Source of the DNA: Erythroxylum novogranatense
Taxonomy: Eukaryota > Streptophyta > Magnoliopsida > Malpighiales > Erythroxylaceae
Reading direction: 5' to 3'
DNA length: 64,000 bases
Assembly: GCA_029891385.1 (NCBI GenBank)
Contig: CM057226.1
Span: 89,784,977 to 89,848,976 of the forward strand
The position numbers and the translations under genes were made by a program. Every line of letters begins with the position of its first letter. The first letter of the stretch is position 1. The notes beneath the pieces are model-generated. The model did no database searches, was not told the origin of the DNA, and worked only from the letters and a program-made list of their open reading frames with translations. Shown one piece after another: positions 19,841 through 31,187 of the stretch.

Positions 19841-22800
19841 TGTTGGGCCCCGAATTTTTATTTATTTATTTATTTGAATTATTTATTTATTTATTTATGG
19901 ATTTATTCGTTAATTATTTATTTTTCCTTAATTGATTTAATTATGTGTTTATATAAATATTTTTATGTTGGGCTTGGGATTAGAAGTTAGAAATTAATTT
20001 AAGGCTTGGATTTAATATTGGAAAGTATTGGCTTTAGGAATGAATGAGTAAGAAGAGGGGAGCCCAAAAGCCTTGTAAGTTAGAAGAGGGAGAGCCCAAT
20101 ACCAAAACTATGTAGTTTTGGAAGGAGGTTTTAAGTGAAAGCAAATAAATGAGTGAAAGGAATTAAAGAGGAGAAGAGGAGTAAGCAAGTGTCGTAGAAC
20201 AAAAGGAGAAGAGAAGGAAAAACGTGAGCTAGCAAGGGAGAAAGAAGAGGACCTTCGGCTAAGTGGAAGAGAGTCGTAGGGAAGAAGAAAGAAGGAGAAA
20301 AAGAAGAGAAACCAAGTGAGAAAGGTAAGCTTTCATCTTTTCTTAAGTTAGATTTGAAAATGGTGTATGATGAAAGTTAGGGTTTATGTAGAGATTGAAG
20401 AAAAATGGAAGAGAAGGTGAGATCTATGGATGTTAAGGAAGGTTATGGTTATTCTAGCTTAAATGAGCCATGGGTAGGTTAGGTTAAGGTTAATTTTAGT
20501 TTTCCTTTAATTTATGAATATTATGACCTTTCCTATGAATTTAGAAATTGATTGGAGATGTGTTTTGTTTAAAGGAACTCAAGAAAACCCTACTCAAGAC
20601 AAAGAGGAAGGGCAATCTTGACTTCTGATTTCGACGATAGGTGGGTAACATGTTTATAGTTGTTGTGTAGTGGGCAAATGCCTATGTGTGCTATCTTTGT
20701 TATATTATGAGCATATTGAAAGTGTATTCATATGATTTGAAAGAAAAGAATGGAACTTTGATGATTCGAAAGTATGAAAGAAGCATAAAATGCTACTTTT
20801 ACGTATGAATATGTGAACATAGTTTGTTTGTGTTTGGGCGAGAGAGAACCTCTATCGTAAAGTCACGTGCACGTTGACCCCTTTTTGCCTTCTCCCGGCA
20901 GCCCGCTTGTGGCCCACGAGATCCGAAAAATGGACTCGTCGTGTTTACGGTAAACTTCGGTTTTAATCGTGTTTAAGGAACTCTCGAAGCCTATTGGGTG
21001 CATTTCATCCTTTGATTATGTATATGATGCATAATATGTGTTTTAATTGATAAAAGATGTTTCCTTATGTTTTATGTAAGAAGTTCGATTAATTGTGATC
21101 TTGGTGATGAAGTTGGATATTATGACTTATATGTTGATTTCTAATGCTCTGGAATACTATCGTGTTATGTGTGGCTCATTACTCCTTGTTAGCCACTGAG
21201 CCGTGTTAGCTCATCCCATTCTCCCTCCTCAGGTGAAAATCCAAGTTGAGAGACGAACCTTGCAAAGGCATCGGGCATAACTCCAAGAAATTTTAGAAAC
21301 TTTGTATTAAGTTAGTAACTAGCTCTTGAAATGGCTTTGTAAGCATATTGACCATTGAGCATCTCATCTTTTGTATTTTGCACTTGTTCTTGATGATTAT
21401 GCCATTTTGTAACTTGAAGCTATGCATGAATCATTATGCTTGGAAGGGAACTTGAGTGCTTCAGTACACTCTTTTCATGTGTTGGTATTGATTTTTGTAG
21501 TTTGTGTATGGTATGGGAAAATGTGTGTATGATTCTTCTTTTGTTGAGTTACTGTTGATGTTGTGCTTTGGGAGAGCTCCTGGAATATTTGCTATGGTCT
21601 ATGTGTTGTTGAAGTTGAGAAGAGTACTGCAGAAAGGATGGGCTGAAGTGTTCATGTGGGAAATTTTGGGGTTGTTGTGTTTTCTGCAGATTTCTGGGTT
21701 AATACGAGTAGTATGGGATCATTTAGTATTGTTGAGAGTGTTAGCCGGTCTGTAGAGCTCTCCCAGGGGGGTTTATGAGTTATTTAAGATAAGTTAATGG
21801 GTTGGTGTAAGTCGTTGGAATTAAATGTAGGTGCTGTCAAAGTGACAGATTGGTAGCATAAGCTTTGAGTCCACTTTTTACCCATATAGAGTTGGAATAT
21901 AGGTCGGTGGTTTTCATGAAAGTTGTAGATAATTCTGTTACCTTTCCATAGACACTAAGTTTGCTAAATTTGGAGTTCTGGGTCAAAAGTTATGGAGGTC
22001 ACAAGTTCTGGTACTGTTTGTGGAGAGCTAGCCGACCTGTCTTAGTGGGAACTTTTGATTCCCTTAGAGTCCGAGCTTGCTTGTGAGCCCTTCTCAAAAA
22101 ATATATATTTTTCTCCTAGCTTTCCAACGCTTCTGACCGTGTCTAATTTGGAGCTCGGAGTCAAAAGTTATGAGGGTTAGAAGTCGGTTAGGTCGGGCGG
22201 TGAGGCGGTCGCCCAGCGCGTGGTGCGGCGCCGCGCTCACCCATGCCGGGCTTATGGCGGCGTCGCGCTCGCCCATGCCGGGTGAGTGCCCGCTCGCCTA
22301 TCTGGGCGAAGGCTCAGCCTTCGCATCGCGTGAGGCGCCAAGAGCCCAGTGGCCGGGCTCTTGCAGCAATTGGGGTCGATCTCGGCCGACCGAACCCTCC
22401 TCCTTCTTTTGGTCATAACTTTTGCACAGACCTCCGATTGAGCTGATTTTCGGAGCGATGGATTCCTAAGAAAATTTTATATCTTTATACACCTGATTTA
22501 TCACTATTTATTTTAAATTGAAAAAGGTGGTTTGAAACAAAGTGTGGAGATCAGCTGATTCTTTCTGAATATACTTCACTAATTTTTAAATATCTGGAGC
22601 TATAGGGCTCGGATTGAGGCGATTCTTGTTTTAAATGAAACTAGAGTTATAAAACTACAAGTTTTATGAAGGAGACGATCAGTAATTCAGCCTCTAAAGA
22701 TTTCAAATTTTGACATGAAGTCGGTAGAGGGACTGTTTTCACTGTTTTCTTTAAGATTGTATTTTTGCCATAACTTTTTCATTTCTAATCTGAACTGAAC

Positions 22801-23004
22801 GATTTCAGTGGTGTTAGAATTGTGAGATCATGAGGAACAATTTTCTTAAAAAAGCAAACCCCAAATTCTTTCTATTAAAAGTTTCTCTATTTGTGTTCGG
22901 TTTGGGTCTTCCATGCTTATATGTGTCCGAGTGAGTCATGGGTCTTCTATGCGTATGTGTGCTTGTGTGTTCCGAATGTTGGGCCTCGGAGATGGGGTCC
23001 AACA
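19841..23004 (+). repeat. Tek-2 5' LTR
   Basis: Opens with a TTTA-rich tract (19855-19925). A purine-rich segment (20100-20340) suggests the leader. The CTCCCGGCAGCCC box is at 20892-20904, the GTGGCTCATTACTCC and GTTAGCTCATCCC motifs at 21170-21220, and a GC-rich block at 22190-22375 that is about 110 bp longer than in the 3' LTR. Confidence 0.92.
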
Positions 23005-23009
23005 TTGTT

Positions 23010-23021
23010 TGGTATCAGAGC
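23010..23021 (+). other. Tek-2 primer-binding site
   Basis: TGGTATCAGAGC, 5 nt after the LTR end; pairs with initiator tRNA-Met. Confidence 0.92.
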
Positions 23022-23181
23022 TTAGGTTTCACTCCTAGGCTTTTGTTGGGATATAGGATTAAATGTTTGTATTATGAATTGATGGTTTGCATTAAGTGAC
23101 ATGCATTTCATACATACATATAGGAACTAAGATTAAAAAGAAATATAGCTAATCGGTAAATGTTTTCATTGAAGGAGTAAG

Positions 23182-24363
23182 ATGCCACCTCGTAGAAGGA
23201 CACGAGGAGTTCTGCAAGGTTCTATTGCACCTGACTCTCCACAGAGAGAGGAGAGCATGGATGAGTCCGTAGCCCCGGGAGTGGCCGCAGTTGAGGCTTC
23301 TCTAGGGGCGAGTAGAGAGCCCTTCGATCTCGAGACTCAGCGATCGCTTAGTCGATCTGAGCAAGTGCTCGCTCTAGACCGAGACTCTTCAGGCATTTAC
23401 CCAAGCATTCGTTCAGCTATGGGTCAAATGCCCTGTGCTTCAGTTGACCCAGTAAGAGGGGAGACAGTTTGACAAGTCGAGGAAGTATGGGCGGTGGATT
23501 TCCACGGACCACGGATCTGAGGAAGCCGAGACATGGTTGAGGAAGACGAGAGGGTCTTGGATCAGATGGAGTGCGAGGATGATGAGAGGGTGGTTTATGC
23601 TGCCAGTCTGCTCCAGGGTGATGCCTTGCATTGGTGGGAGACTGTGCCAGGAAGTCAGACGAGGCCAGTAGGATTGACTTGGGGAGACTTCCTGACTGTG
23701 TACAGGAAGAAGTATCTGTCTGAAGTGTACATTCAGCAGAAGCAGAGGGAGTTTCTGAGTCTCGCCCAGAGGGAGATGACTGTTGCTGAGTATGAGCGTC
23801 GGTTTACTCAGTTGTCGAGGTATGCTTCGGAGCTGATGTTTAGTGAGGCTGCCAAGTGCCGCAGGTTTGAGTCGGGCCTACATTTAGCTATCAGAGAGAA
23901 GGTAGTGGTGCAGAATTTTTCTGATTTCCAGCAGCTGGTTGAAGCGGCTCTGAGGTTGGAGAACATTGAAAACATTAAGAGTGCAGTTAGCAGAAAGAGG
24001 AAAGGAAGAGAGCAGTTCAGGAGGGGAGGTGGTACTTCTATGCCTGAGAGAAGTGCCAGAACCTTTCCTGGGCAGTCTGAGGAGAGGAGTACCGGTGGGA
24101 GCCGGCCTAGATCGATGAGGATTCCTACTGTTTCTCACCAAGCTTCAACGGTGGGCGGCAGTAGAAGAGGTGACGGGGAGAGACCACCTCCTCCTAAATG
24201 TGAGCATTGTGGGTATCTCCATAAAGGAGAATGTCGCAGATTGTCAGGAGCATGCTTCAATTGTGGGCAGAAAGGGCACATAGCAAATTTTGTCCTAAGC
24301 GGACGTAAGAGAGGGACACAGATGCAAGCTTCGGAAGGACGAGGCGATGGGATAGAAAATTGA
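23182..24363 (+). pseudogene. Tek-2 gag (frameshifted)
   Basis: The start ATG at 23182 follows a 160-bp leader and opens MPPRRRTRGV, the usual basic start of Tekay gag. This frame stops at 23472, and the gag core resumes in another frame at 23533. There, residues 1-145 hold the Retrotrans_gag fold (ALHWWETVPG, TWGDFLTVYRKKY, RRFESGLH), followed by a basic linker and a zinc-binding part: CEHC at 223-226, then C241, C244 and H249, with V254 where the last Cys of CX2CX4HX4C belongs. A single-base loss near 24287 explains the lost Cys and the shift into pol. Gag would build the particle and bind genomic RNA. At least two frameshifts make it non-functional as read. Confidence 0.88.
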
Positions 24364-26054
24364 TGACAGTAGGTAGCTCTGGTGTACCTAAGAGAGCTTA
24401 TCCTCCAGACAGATCCAGGGGGCAAGCACCAGCTAGAGTGTTTGCTATGACTCGAGAGGAGGCAGAGACAGCTCCGGAAGTGGTAACGGGTATGATTAAA
24501 TTGTTTGATGATTGTGTGCTTGCTTTGATTGATCTGGGTTCTACCCATTCCTTTGTGTCGTCGGGTAGAACTGTATGTGGTAGAGTCTTGAGCCCATTGG
24601 ATACTCCGCTGATGGTGAGTACTCCGATCGGCCAGTTTATTATTATCAGTCAAGTGTATAAAGACTGTGAGATAGAGATTAGTGGAGGGAAGTTTGTGAT
24701 GGATTTGATGCCTTTGAAGATGGGAGGATTGGATGTGATCCTAGGTATGGATACTTTAGAGAAGTATAATGCCAACTTAGACTGCAAGCAAAAGACAGTG
24801 GAATTCGAGTCAGAGAATGGCAGAAAAGTGGTATTTGTGGGAGATAGAAGAGCCAGTCCACCTCGGATTGTTTCAGCTATGTCAGCAGAAAGATTGATGA
24901 GTAAGGGGTGTGAAGTGTATTTGGCCTATGTGTTAGACACGGAGGCAGATAGAGGGAGGTTGGAGGATATTCCTGTAGTCAGGGAATTTCCGGACGTCTT
25001 TCCCGAGGAATTGCCAGGACTACCTCCTCCGAGGGAAATTGAGTTTCCCGTTGAGCTTCTTTCAGGTACTACGCCGATTTTGATTCCGCCTTACCGGATG
25101 GCTCCGGCGGAATTTAGGGAGCTTAAGGAGCAATTGGAGGATCTTTTAGAGAAGGGCTACATTAGGCCGAGCTCTTCGCCTTGGGGAGCTCCGGTGCTAT
25201 TTGTGAAGAAGAAGGATGGGTCGTTGCAGATGTGTGTGGATTATAGGAAGTTGAATCATGCCACCATTAAGAACAGATATCCGCTCCCGCGTATAGATGA
25301 TTTGTTTGATCAGTTGCAAGGGGCGAGAGTCTTTTCCAAGATAGATTTGAGATCGGGTTATCATCAGTTGAGGATTAAGGAGACTGATGTGTCCATGACT
25401 GCTTTTAAGACGCGGTATAACCACTTTGAGTTTTTGGTTATGCCTTTCGGGTTAACAAATGCTCCTGCAGTCTTTATAGATTTAATGAATAGAGTTTTCA
25501 AGTCTTTCCTAGACCAATTTGTCATTGTTTTTATTGATGACATATTGGTCTATTCTAAGAGTGATGAGGAGCACGAGGATCACTTGGGAGTTGCTTTAGA
25601 GACCTTGAGAAAGAACGAGTTGTATGCCAAGTTCGACAAGTGCGAATTTTGGCTAAGAGAAGTAGTATTTCTAGGGCATGTAATTTCAGAGCGTGGAGTG
25701 CATGTGGATCCACAAAAGATAGAAGCTGTGGTTAAATGGGAAGCACCTAAGAATGTGGCTGAGGTGAGGAGTTTCTTGGGACTAGCTGGATATTACTGGG
25801 AGGTTCGTGGAGGGCTTTTCTTTGATAGTTGCTCCACTTTCCAAATTGACGAGAAAGAATCGAAGTTTGAGTGGGTGAGGAATGCGAGTAGTTTTGAGGA
25901 ATTAAAGAATAGGCTTATTCTCGCACCGATTTTAACATTACCTATGGTGATGATGGATATATTGTGTCTGATGGACTTCCGGAAGGGTTTAGGATGTGTA
26001 TTGATGCAAGGAGAAAGTGATTGCTTATGCTTCCAGGCAATTGAAGCCTTATGA
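24360..26054 (+). pseudogene. Tek-2 pol, first part: protease and reverse transcriptase
   Basis: A 564-residue frame. The protease has DLG at 58-60 (family D-[ST]-G) in [11 protein letters not shown] and LDVILGMD at 124-131. RT runs from YRMAP (245) through [17 protein letters not shown] (283-299), [12 protein letters not shown] (308-319), [11 protein letters not shown] (326-336), MPFGLTNAP (361-369) and the catalytic FIDD (391-394) to FLGLAGYYW (472-480). After that the reading departs from the family: residues about 480-505 are out of frame, and a further shift ends the frame near RNase H. The RT catalytic residues are intact, but the protease motif is altered. Transcribed together with gag; overlaps its end by 4 nt. 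Confidence 0.9.
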
Positions 26055-27993
26055 GATGAACTATCCTATACATGACCTGGAATTGGCTGCTATAATTTTC
26101 GCCTTGAAGATTTGGAGACACTACTTGTATGGAGTTACTACTAGAGTATTTACGGATCATAAGAGCCTTAAGTACTTGTTGACTCAGAAAGAGCTGAATT
26201 TGAGGCAGAGGCGATGGTTGGAGTTATTAAAAGATTATAATTTGGTGATAGACTACCATCCGGGGAAAGCTAATGTTGTAGCTGATGCATTGAGTAGGAA
26301 GTCCACTATGGCACATGTGGAGACAGTGTACCTTCCCTTACTGAAGGAATTAGCCAGACTTGATGTGACATTGAGGCAAGTTGAGCCTGACTGTATTTTG
26401 GTGAATTTCAGAGTGAGACCGGTGTTGAGGGGGAAGATCAAAGAATTGCAGGAATGGAATGAGTACTTGAGTAAGCTTAGAGCAGAGATAAAAGATGGTA
26501 AGCCCTCTGTTGTAGAGGTAAAGGAAGATGGATTGATGGTTGTGGGTGATAGATTGTGTGTTCCAGATGTGGTAGAGCTGAAGGATGAGATCCTTGATGA
26601 AGCACATAACGCTCCTTATGCAATGCACCCAGGGAGTTCTAAGATGTATCGGGATTTGAAAGAACATTTCTGGTGGAAGGGAATGAGAAAAGATGTGGCA
26701 GAGTACGCTAGAAGATGTTTAGTGTGTCAGCAAGTTAAAGCTGAACACCAAGCACCTTCAGACAAGCTTAATCCTTTGCCGATTCCGGAATGGAAATGGG
26801 AGAAGATTACCATGGACTTTTTGATGGGATTGCCGAGGACTAGCAGGAAGCATGATGCTATTTGGGTGATTGTGGATAGGCTGACTAAGTCAGCCCATTT
26901 CTTGCCAATTAAACAGACGGATTCTTTGAATGTTTTGGCTAAGAAGTATGTAGATGAGGTAATCAGACTTCATGGGATTCCGAGTTCGATAATGTCTGAT
27001 AGGGATCCTAGGTTTACCTCTAGGTTTTGGGAAAGCTTACAGGAGGCTTTGGGGACTAGATTGCATTTCAGTACAGCTTTCCATCCACAGACTGATGGAC
27101 AGTCGGAGAGGACGATACGGACTTTGGAGGCTATGTTGAGAGCTTGTGCTTTGGATTTCAAAGGTTCGTGGGATGATCACTTACCTTTGATTGAGTTTGC
27201 TTACAATAATTCCTATCACTCGGGAATTCAGATGGCACCTTATGAGGCTTTGTATGATAGGAGATGCAAGACTCCTTTATGTTGGGATGAGGAAGGTGAG
27301 AGGAAGCTTGTAGGACCTGAGTTAGTGCAGGTTACTGTGGATAAGGTGAAGTTAGTGAAGCAGAGACTTAAAGCAGCTCAAGATAGGATGAAGAGCTACA
27401 CAGATGCCCATAGGAAAGAGATGGAGTTTGAAGTGGGTGAGAAGGTGTTTCTTAGAGCTTCTCCATGGAAAGGTGTTTTGAGGTTTGGCAAGAAGGGCAA
27501 GCTTAGCCCAAGGTATATAGGCCCATATGAGATCATTGAGAGGATCGGGCCTTTGGCTTATAAGATAGATTTGCCATTGGAGTTGTCTAAGTTTCACAAT
27601 GTGTTCCATGTATCGATGTTGAGGAGATATAGATCGAATCCTTCGCACATAGTTCAACCTTCAGAGGTTCAGTTAAGAGAGGATTTGACTTATGAGGAGC
27701 AGCCAGTGGAGATCTTAGATTCAAAGGAAAAAGTGTTAAGGAATAAGATTGTAAAACTGGTTAAGGTCTTGTGGAGGAATCATTCGACCGAGGAGGCTAC
27801 TTGGGAACCTTTGGAAGCCATGAAGGAGAAGTATCCGTACCTCTTCATGGATTCAGGTAAGGATTTCGAGGACGAAATTTTTTTAGGAGGGGAGAATTGT
27901 TGGGCCCCGAATTTTTTATTTATTTATTTATTTGAATTAATTATTTATTTATTTATGGATTTATTCGTTAATTATTTATTTTGCCTTAATTGA
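26017..27993 (+). pseudogene. Tek-2 pol, second part: RNase H, integrase, chromodomain
   Basis: A 658-residue frame continuing pol after a shift; its first Met is internal to RNase H, not a real start. RNase H has FTDHKSL (D47) and VVADALSRK (D90). Integrase has the zinc motif H197/H204 and C234/C237, then D267 (TMDF), D328 (SDRD) and E364, a DD35E layout, followed by the GPY/F region (RYIGPYEI, about 499-506). The tail [18 protein letters not shown] (581-598) is the chromodomain-like module of Tekay chromoviruses. The frame runs through the polypurine tract and stops inside the 3' LTR. The integrase looks catalytically complete. This part would join cDNA to chromosomal DNA. Confidence 0.92.
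27885..27897 (+). other. Tek-2 polypurine tract
   Basis: AGGAGGGGAGAAT directly before the 3' LTR start; it overlaps the [11 protein letters not shown] end of pol. Confidence 0.88.
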
Positions 27994-29217
27994 TTTAATT
28001 ATGTGTTTATATAAATATTTTTATGTTGGGCTTGGGATTAGAAGTTAGAAATTAATTTAAGGCTTGGATTTAATATTGGAAAGTATGGGCTTTAGGAATG
28101 AATGAGTAAGAAGAGGGGAGCCCAAAAGCCTTATAAGTTAGAAGAGGGAGAGCCCAATACCAAAACTATGTAGTTTTGGAAGGAGGTTTTAAGTGAAAGC
28201 AAATAAATGAGTGAATGGAATTAAAGAGGAGAAGAGGAGTAAGCAAGTGTCGTAGAACAAAAGGAGAAGAGAAGGAAAAACGTGAGCTAGCAAGGGAGAA
28301 AGAAGAGGACCTTCGGCTAAGTGGAAGAGAGTCGTAGGGAAGAAGAAAGAAGGAGAAAAAGAAGAGAAACCAAGTGAGAAAGGTAAGCTTTCATCTTTTC
28401 TTAAGTTAGATTCGAAAATGGTGTAGGATGAAAGTTAGGGTTTATGTAGAGATTGAAGAAAAATGGAAGAGAAGGTGAGATCTATGGATGTTAAGGAAGG
28501 TTATGGTTATTCTAGCTTAAATGAGCCATGGGTAGGTTAGGTTAAGGTTATTTTAGTTTTCCTTTAATTTATGAATATTATGACCTTTCCTATGAATTTA
28601 GAAATTGATTGGAGATGTGTTTTGTTTGAAGGAACTCAAGAAAACCCTATTCAAGACAAAGAGGAAGGGCAATCTTGACTTCGGATTTCGACGATAGGTG
28701 GGTAACATGTTTATAGTTGTTGTGTAGTGGGAAAATGCCTATGTGTGCTATCTTTGTTATATTATGAGCATATTGAAAGTGTATTCATATGATTTGAAAG
28801 AAAAGAATGGAACTTTGATGATTCGAAAGTATGAAAGAAGCATAAAATGCTACTTTTACGTATGAATATGTGAACATAGTTTGTTTGTGTTTGGGCGAGA
28901 AAGAACCTCTATCTTAAAGTCACGTGCACGTTGACCCCTTTTTGCCTTCTCCCGGCAGCCCGCTTGTGGCCCACGAGATCCGAAAAATGGACTCGTCGTG
29001 TTTACGGTAAACTTCGGTTTCCGTCGTGTTTAAGGAACTCTCAAGCCTATTGGGTGCATTTCATCCTTTGATTATGTATATGATGCATAATATGTGTTTT
29101 AATTGATAAAAGATGTTTCCTTATGTTTTATGTAAGAAGTTCGATTAATTGTGATCTTGGTGATGAAGTTGGATATTATGACTTATATGTTGATTTCTAA
29201 TGCTCTGGAATACTATC
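27898..29217 (+). repeat. Tek-2 3' LTR, left part
   Basis: Matches 19841-21163 with few differences, then is cut at CTATC by Cop-1. Confidence 0.92.
29213..29217. repeat. TSD CTATC (left) of Cop-1
   Basis: Partner at 49674-49678. The uninterrupted site is visible in the 5' LTR at 21159-21163. Confidence 0.9.
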
Positions 29218-31173
29218 TGTAGGTGTAAGTCGACTTGTATGGAGATGTAAGTCGACTTATACCAGTTCGGTACTAATAAGTCGACTTGTATTCCCGTGTA
29301 AGTCGACTTATACGTGTACAGTACCGTGAGATTGTTAGAGTAGTGCCCTAAAGGCAACCCCCTTTAGCGCTTTTTGTTCATAGTCATGTACAGACTTTAT
29401 GAATAAATAAAGAAAGGCATGTTTCATTTATTTGATGTTCTTTATGAATTGATATTGATCTTTAATCAAATTAATGAAGTCCATGATATATGACATAGCA
29501 TGAAGGAAATTATGATGTGATCATAATCCTGAGATTCCTATCATGTGCAATTATGTCAGTATCTAAATTCTCCCTAGTCATAGGATTAATGAGACTGGAC
29601 ATCATTAATCCGGACAGACTAGCATATATTATACTCCTTGATTGGATCAAGCAGTGGATCTTAGAAACTGTAAATATGGGATATTTAAAGTTGACATGTG
29701 GATGCTTACTAGCGGTAGTAAGTACATTAGATGACCTGCCATGAGATCATCACATGGATGTCCTATTCTAAAGTCAGTGATAATCTCATCATAGCAATGG
29801 TGCAAGTATCCTTAGACTTGAGGTACTCAAGGATATCTTGGATATTGATTATGTGCTTTGACTCCATTCCTTGTTGCCTTTCAGAGGTTACTCATAGGGT
29901 GGTGCTTGGGTACAGCTTGAGGTATTCGAAGGTAATTGAGTAGCCAATAAAGGATTCATCACTTCTGTGATAGCGAAGAGAGAGATACCCGCCTCTTGTC
30001 GGGATCATTACTTTAAGTCTCGGTCGGAGCATAATTATGTCATGAAGAGGTCTTCATGGACATATAATAATGAGTCTAAGACAGAACCGATATCACTTGG
30101 GCTAGACTTAGTCTAGTAAGAGTTGACACTTTGACCATACTCATAACCAAGTAGGGTATAGGATGTTGAAAGGACGAATTGCACAGTAATTGTCTATGGA
30201 AGGGTTCGTGATCTGGTTCGTGATGAATTCATCAAACCAATTACTTTCCGGTCAATTGGAGGTCATGATGTGTTGCTAGACGCCGCTCATGACTTGCTCA
30301 GATTAATTGTTAATCTAAGTGGCCAACATAACCGGGAACCTAAAGGGTCACACGCATAAGAATGTTTCAGAGAATCCGTAAAATAGTATTGGACAGAGTT
30401 CCATAATGGAGAGCATTAGGATTAAATGGATCTCGATGAGATTAGGATATGTCCCGATGAGATCGCGACATCAATATTGCTAAGAAAAGTTTAGAGTTTG
30501 TTTGAAGATCGAGTTCCGCAGCCGGTAGGACCCGACCCAGCTTGATGGACCTCTTTAGCAATTATATATTAATTAATTAATTAATTAATTAAGATTAATT
30601 AATTACATATATATAAGCATGTGGGACGTTGGAAAGGATGAGAGGATAAGAGCTTTGAAAAGTCAAAGCTTGATTTCTTTATTCATTTAATTAATGAATG
30701 GTCATTAAGCCTCCATTTGTAAGCATCTTAAGGCTAGTATTTTTAATTGTTAAAATAACTATAAGATGGCTTATTTGGGAGAGGATGGACGACGGTTTTT
30801 GCTAGGATGAGAAGTTGAAAAACTTAATTGTTAAGTTTCCTTTGAAAAGTTGATTTTCAAGTCTTCTTCCTTAAGCATCATCAGATCTTCTCTTCTTCTC
30901 CAAGTGTTCCAAAGTCAATCTCAAGCTCTCCAAGGATAGAGGTAGGGTCTAGCAGCCTTTATTTTGTTCTAGCTATTCCCGGGTCAAAAGGGTTTGTCCC
31001 GGTTAGGTTTTCTGATCTCTGCGTGGATACCTTTAGAGATAGTCTCTATTGGCTATTCAGGTTTGAGTCTTCATACCGACACATAGATCCTGGCCTTCGG
31101 GAAGGTCCCGGTGACAAAACTTTTTGTTTTCCGCACCTGGTACATGTGATGTACCTCCCGGGATTTTTCTACA
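29218..31173 (+). repeat. Cop-1 5' LTR
   Basis: Four AAGTCGACTT palindromes lie within the first 92 bp (29227, 29249, 29278, 29300). A TTAA repeat (30570-30604) leads into a TATA box at 30608. The LTR ends TTTTTCTACA at 31173. Confidence 0.93.
30608..30616 (+). promoter_or_regulatory. Cop-1 LTR TATA box
   Basis: TATATATAA followed by GCATGTGGGACG; the same signal is at 49111-49119 in the other LTR. Confidence 0.6.
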
Positions 31174-31174
31174 G

Positions 31175-31187
31175 TGGTATCAAAGCC
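31175..31187 (+). other. Cop-1 primer-binding site
   Basis: TGGTATCAAAGCC, one change from the initiator-Met complement TGGTATCAGAGCC; 1 nt after the LTR. Confidence 0.85.

Noticed and set aside
22170..22446. Overlapping open frames in the Tek-2 GC block
   Set aside because: High GC leaves few stops. The frames are not preserved in the 3' LTR, where the block is about 110 bp shorter.
29227..29309. Regular short repeats that might be read as a CRISPR array
   Set aside because: The units are 10-bp palindromes in a plant retrotransposon LTR; spacing is too short and there is no cas gene.
30570..30604. TTAA repeat as an independent microsatellite
   Set aside because: It is in both Cop-1 LTRs upstream of the TATA box and is part of the LTR.
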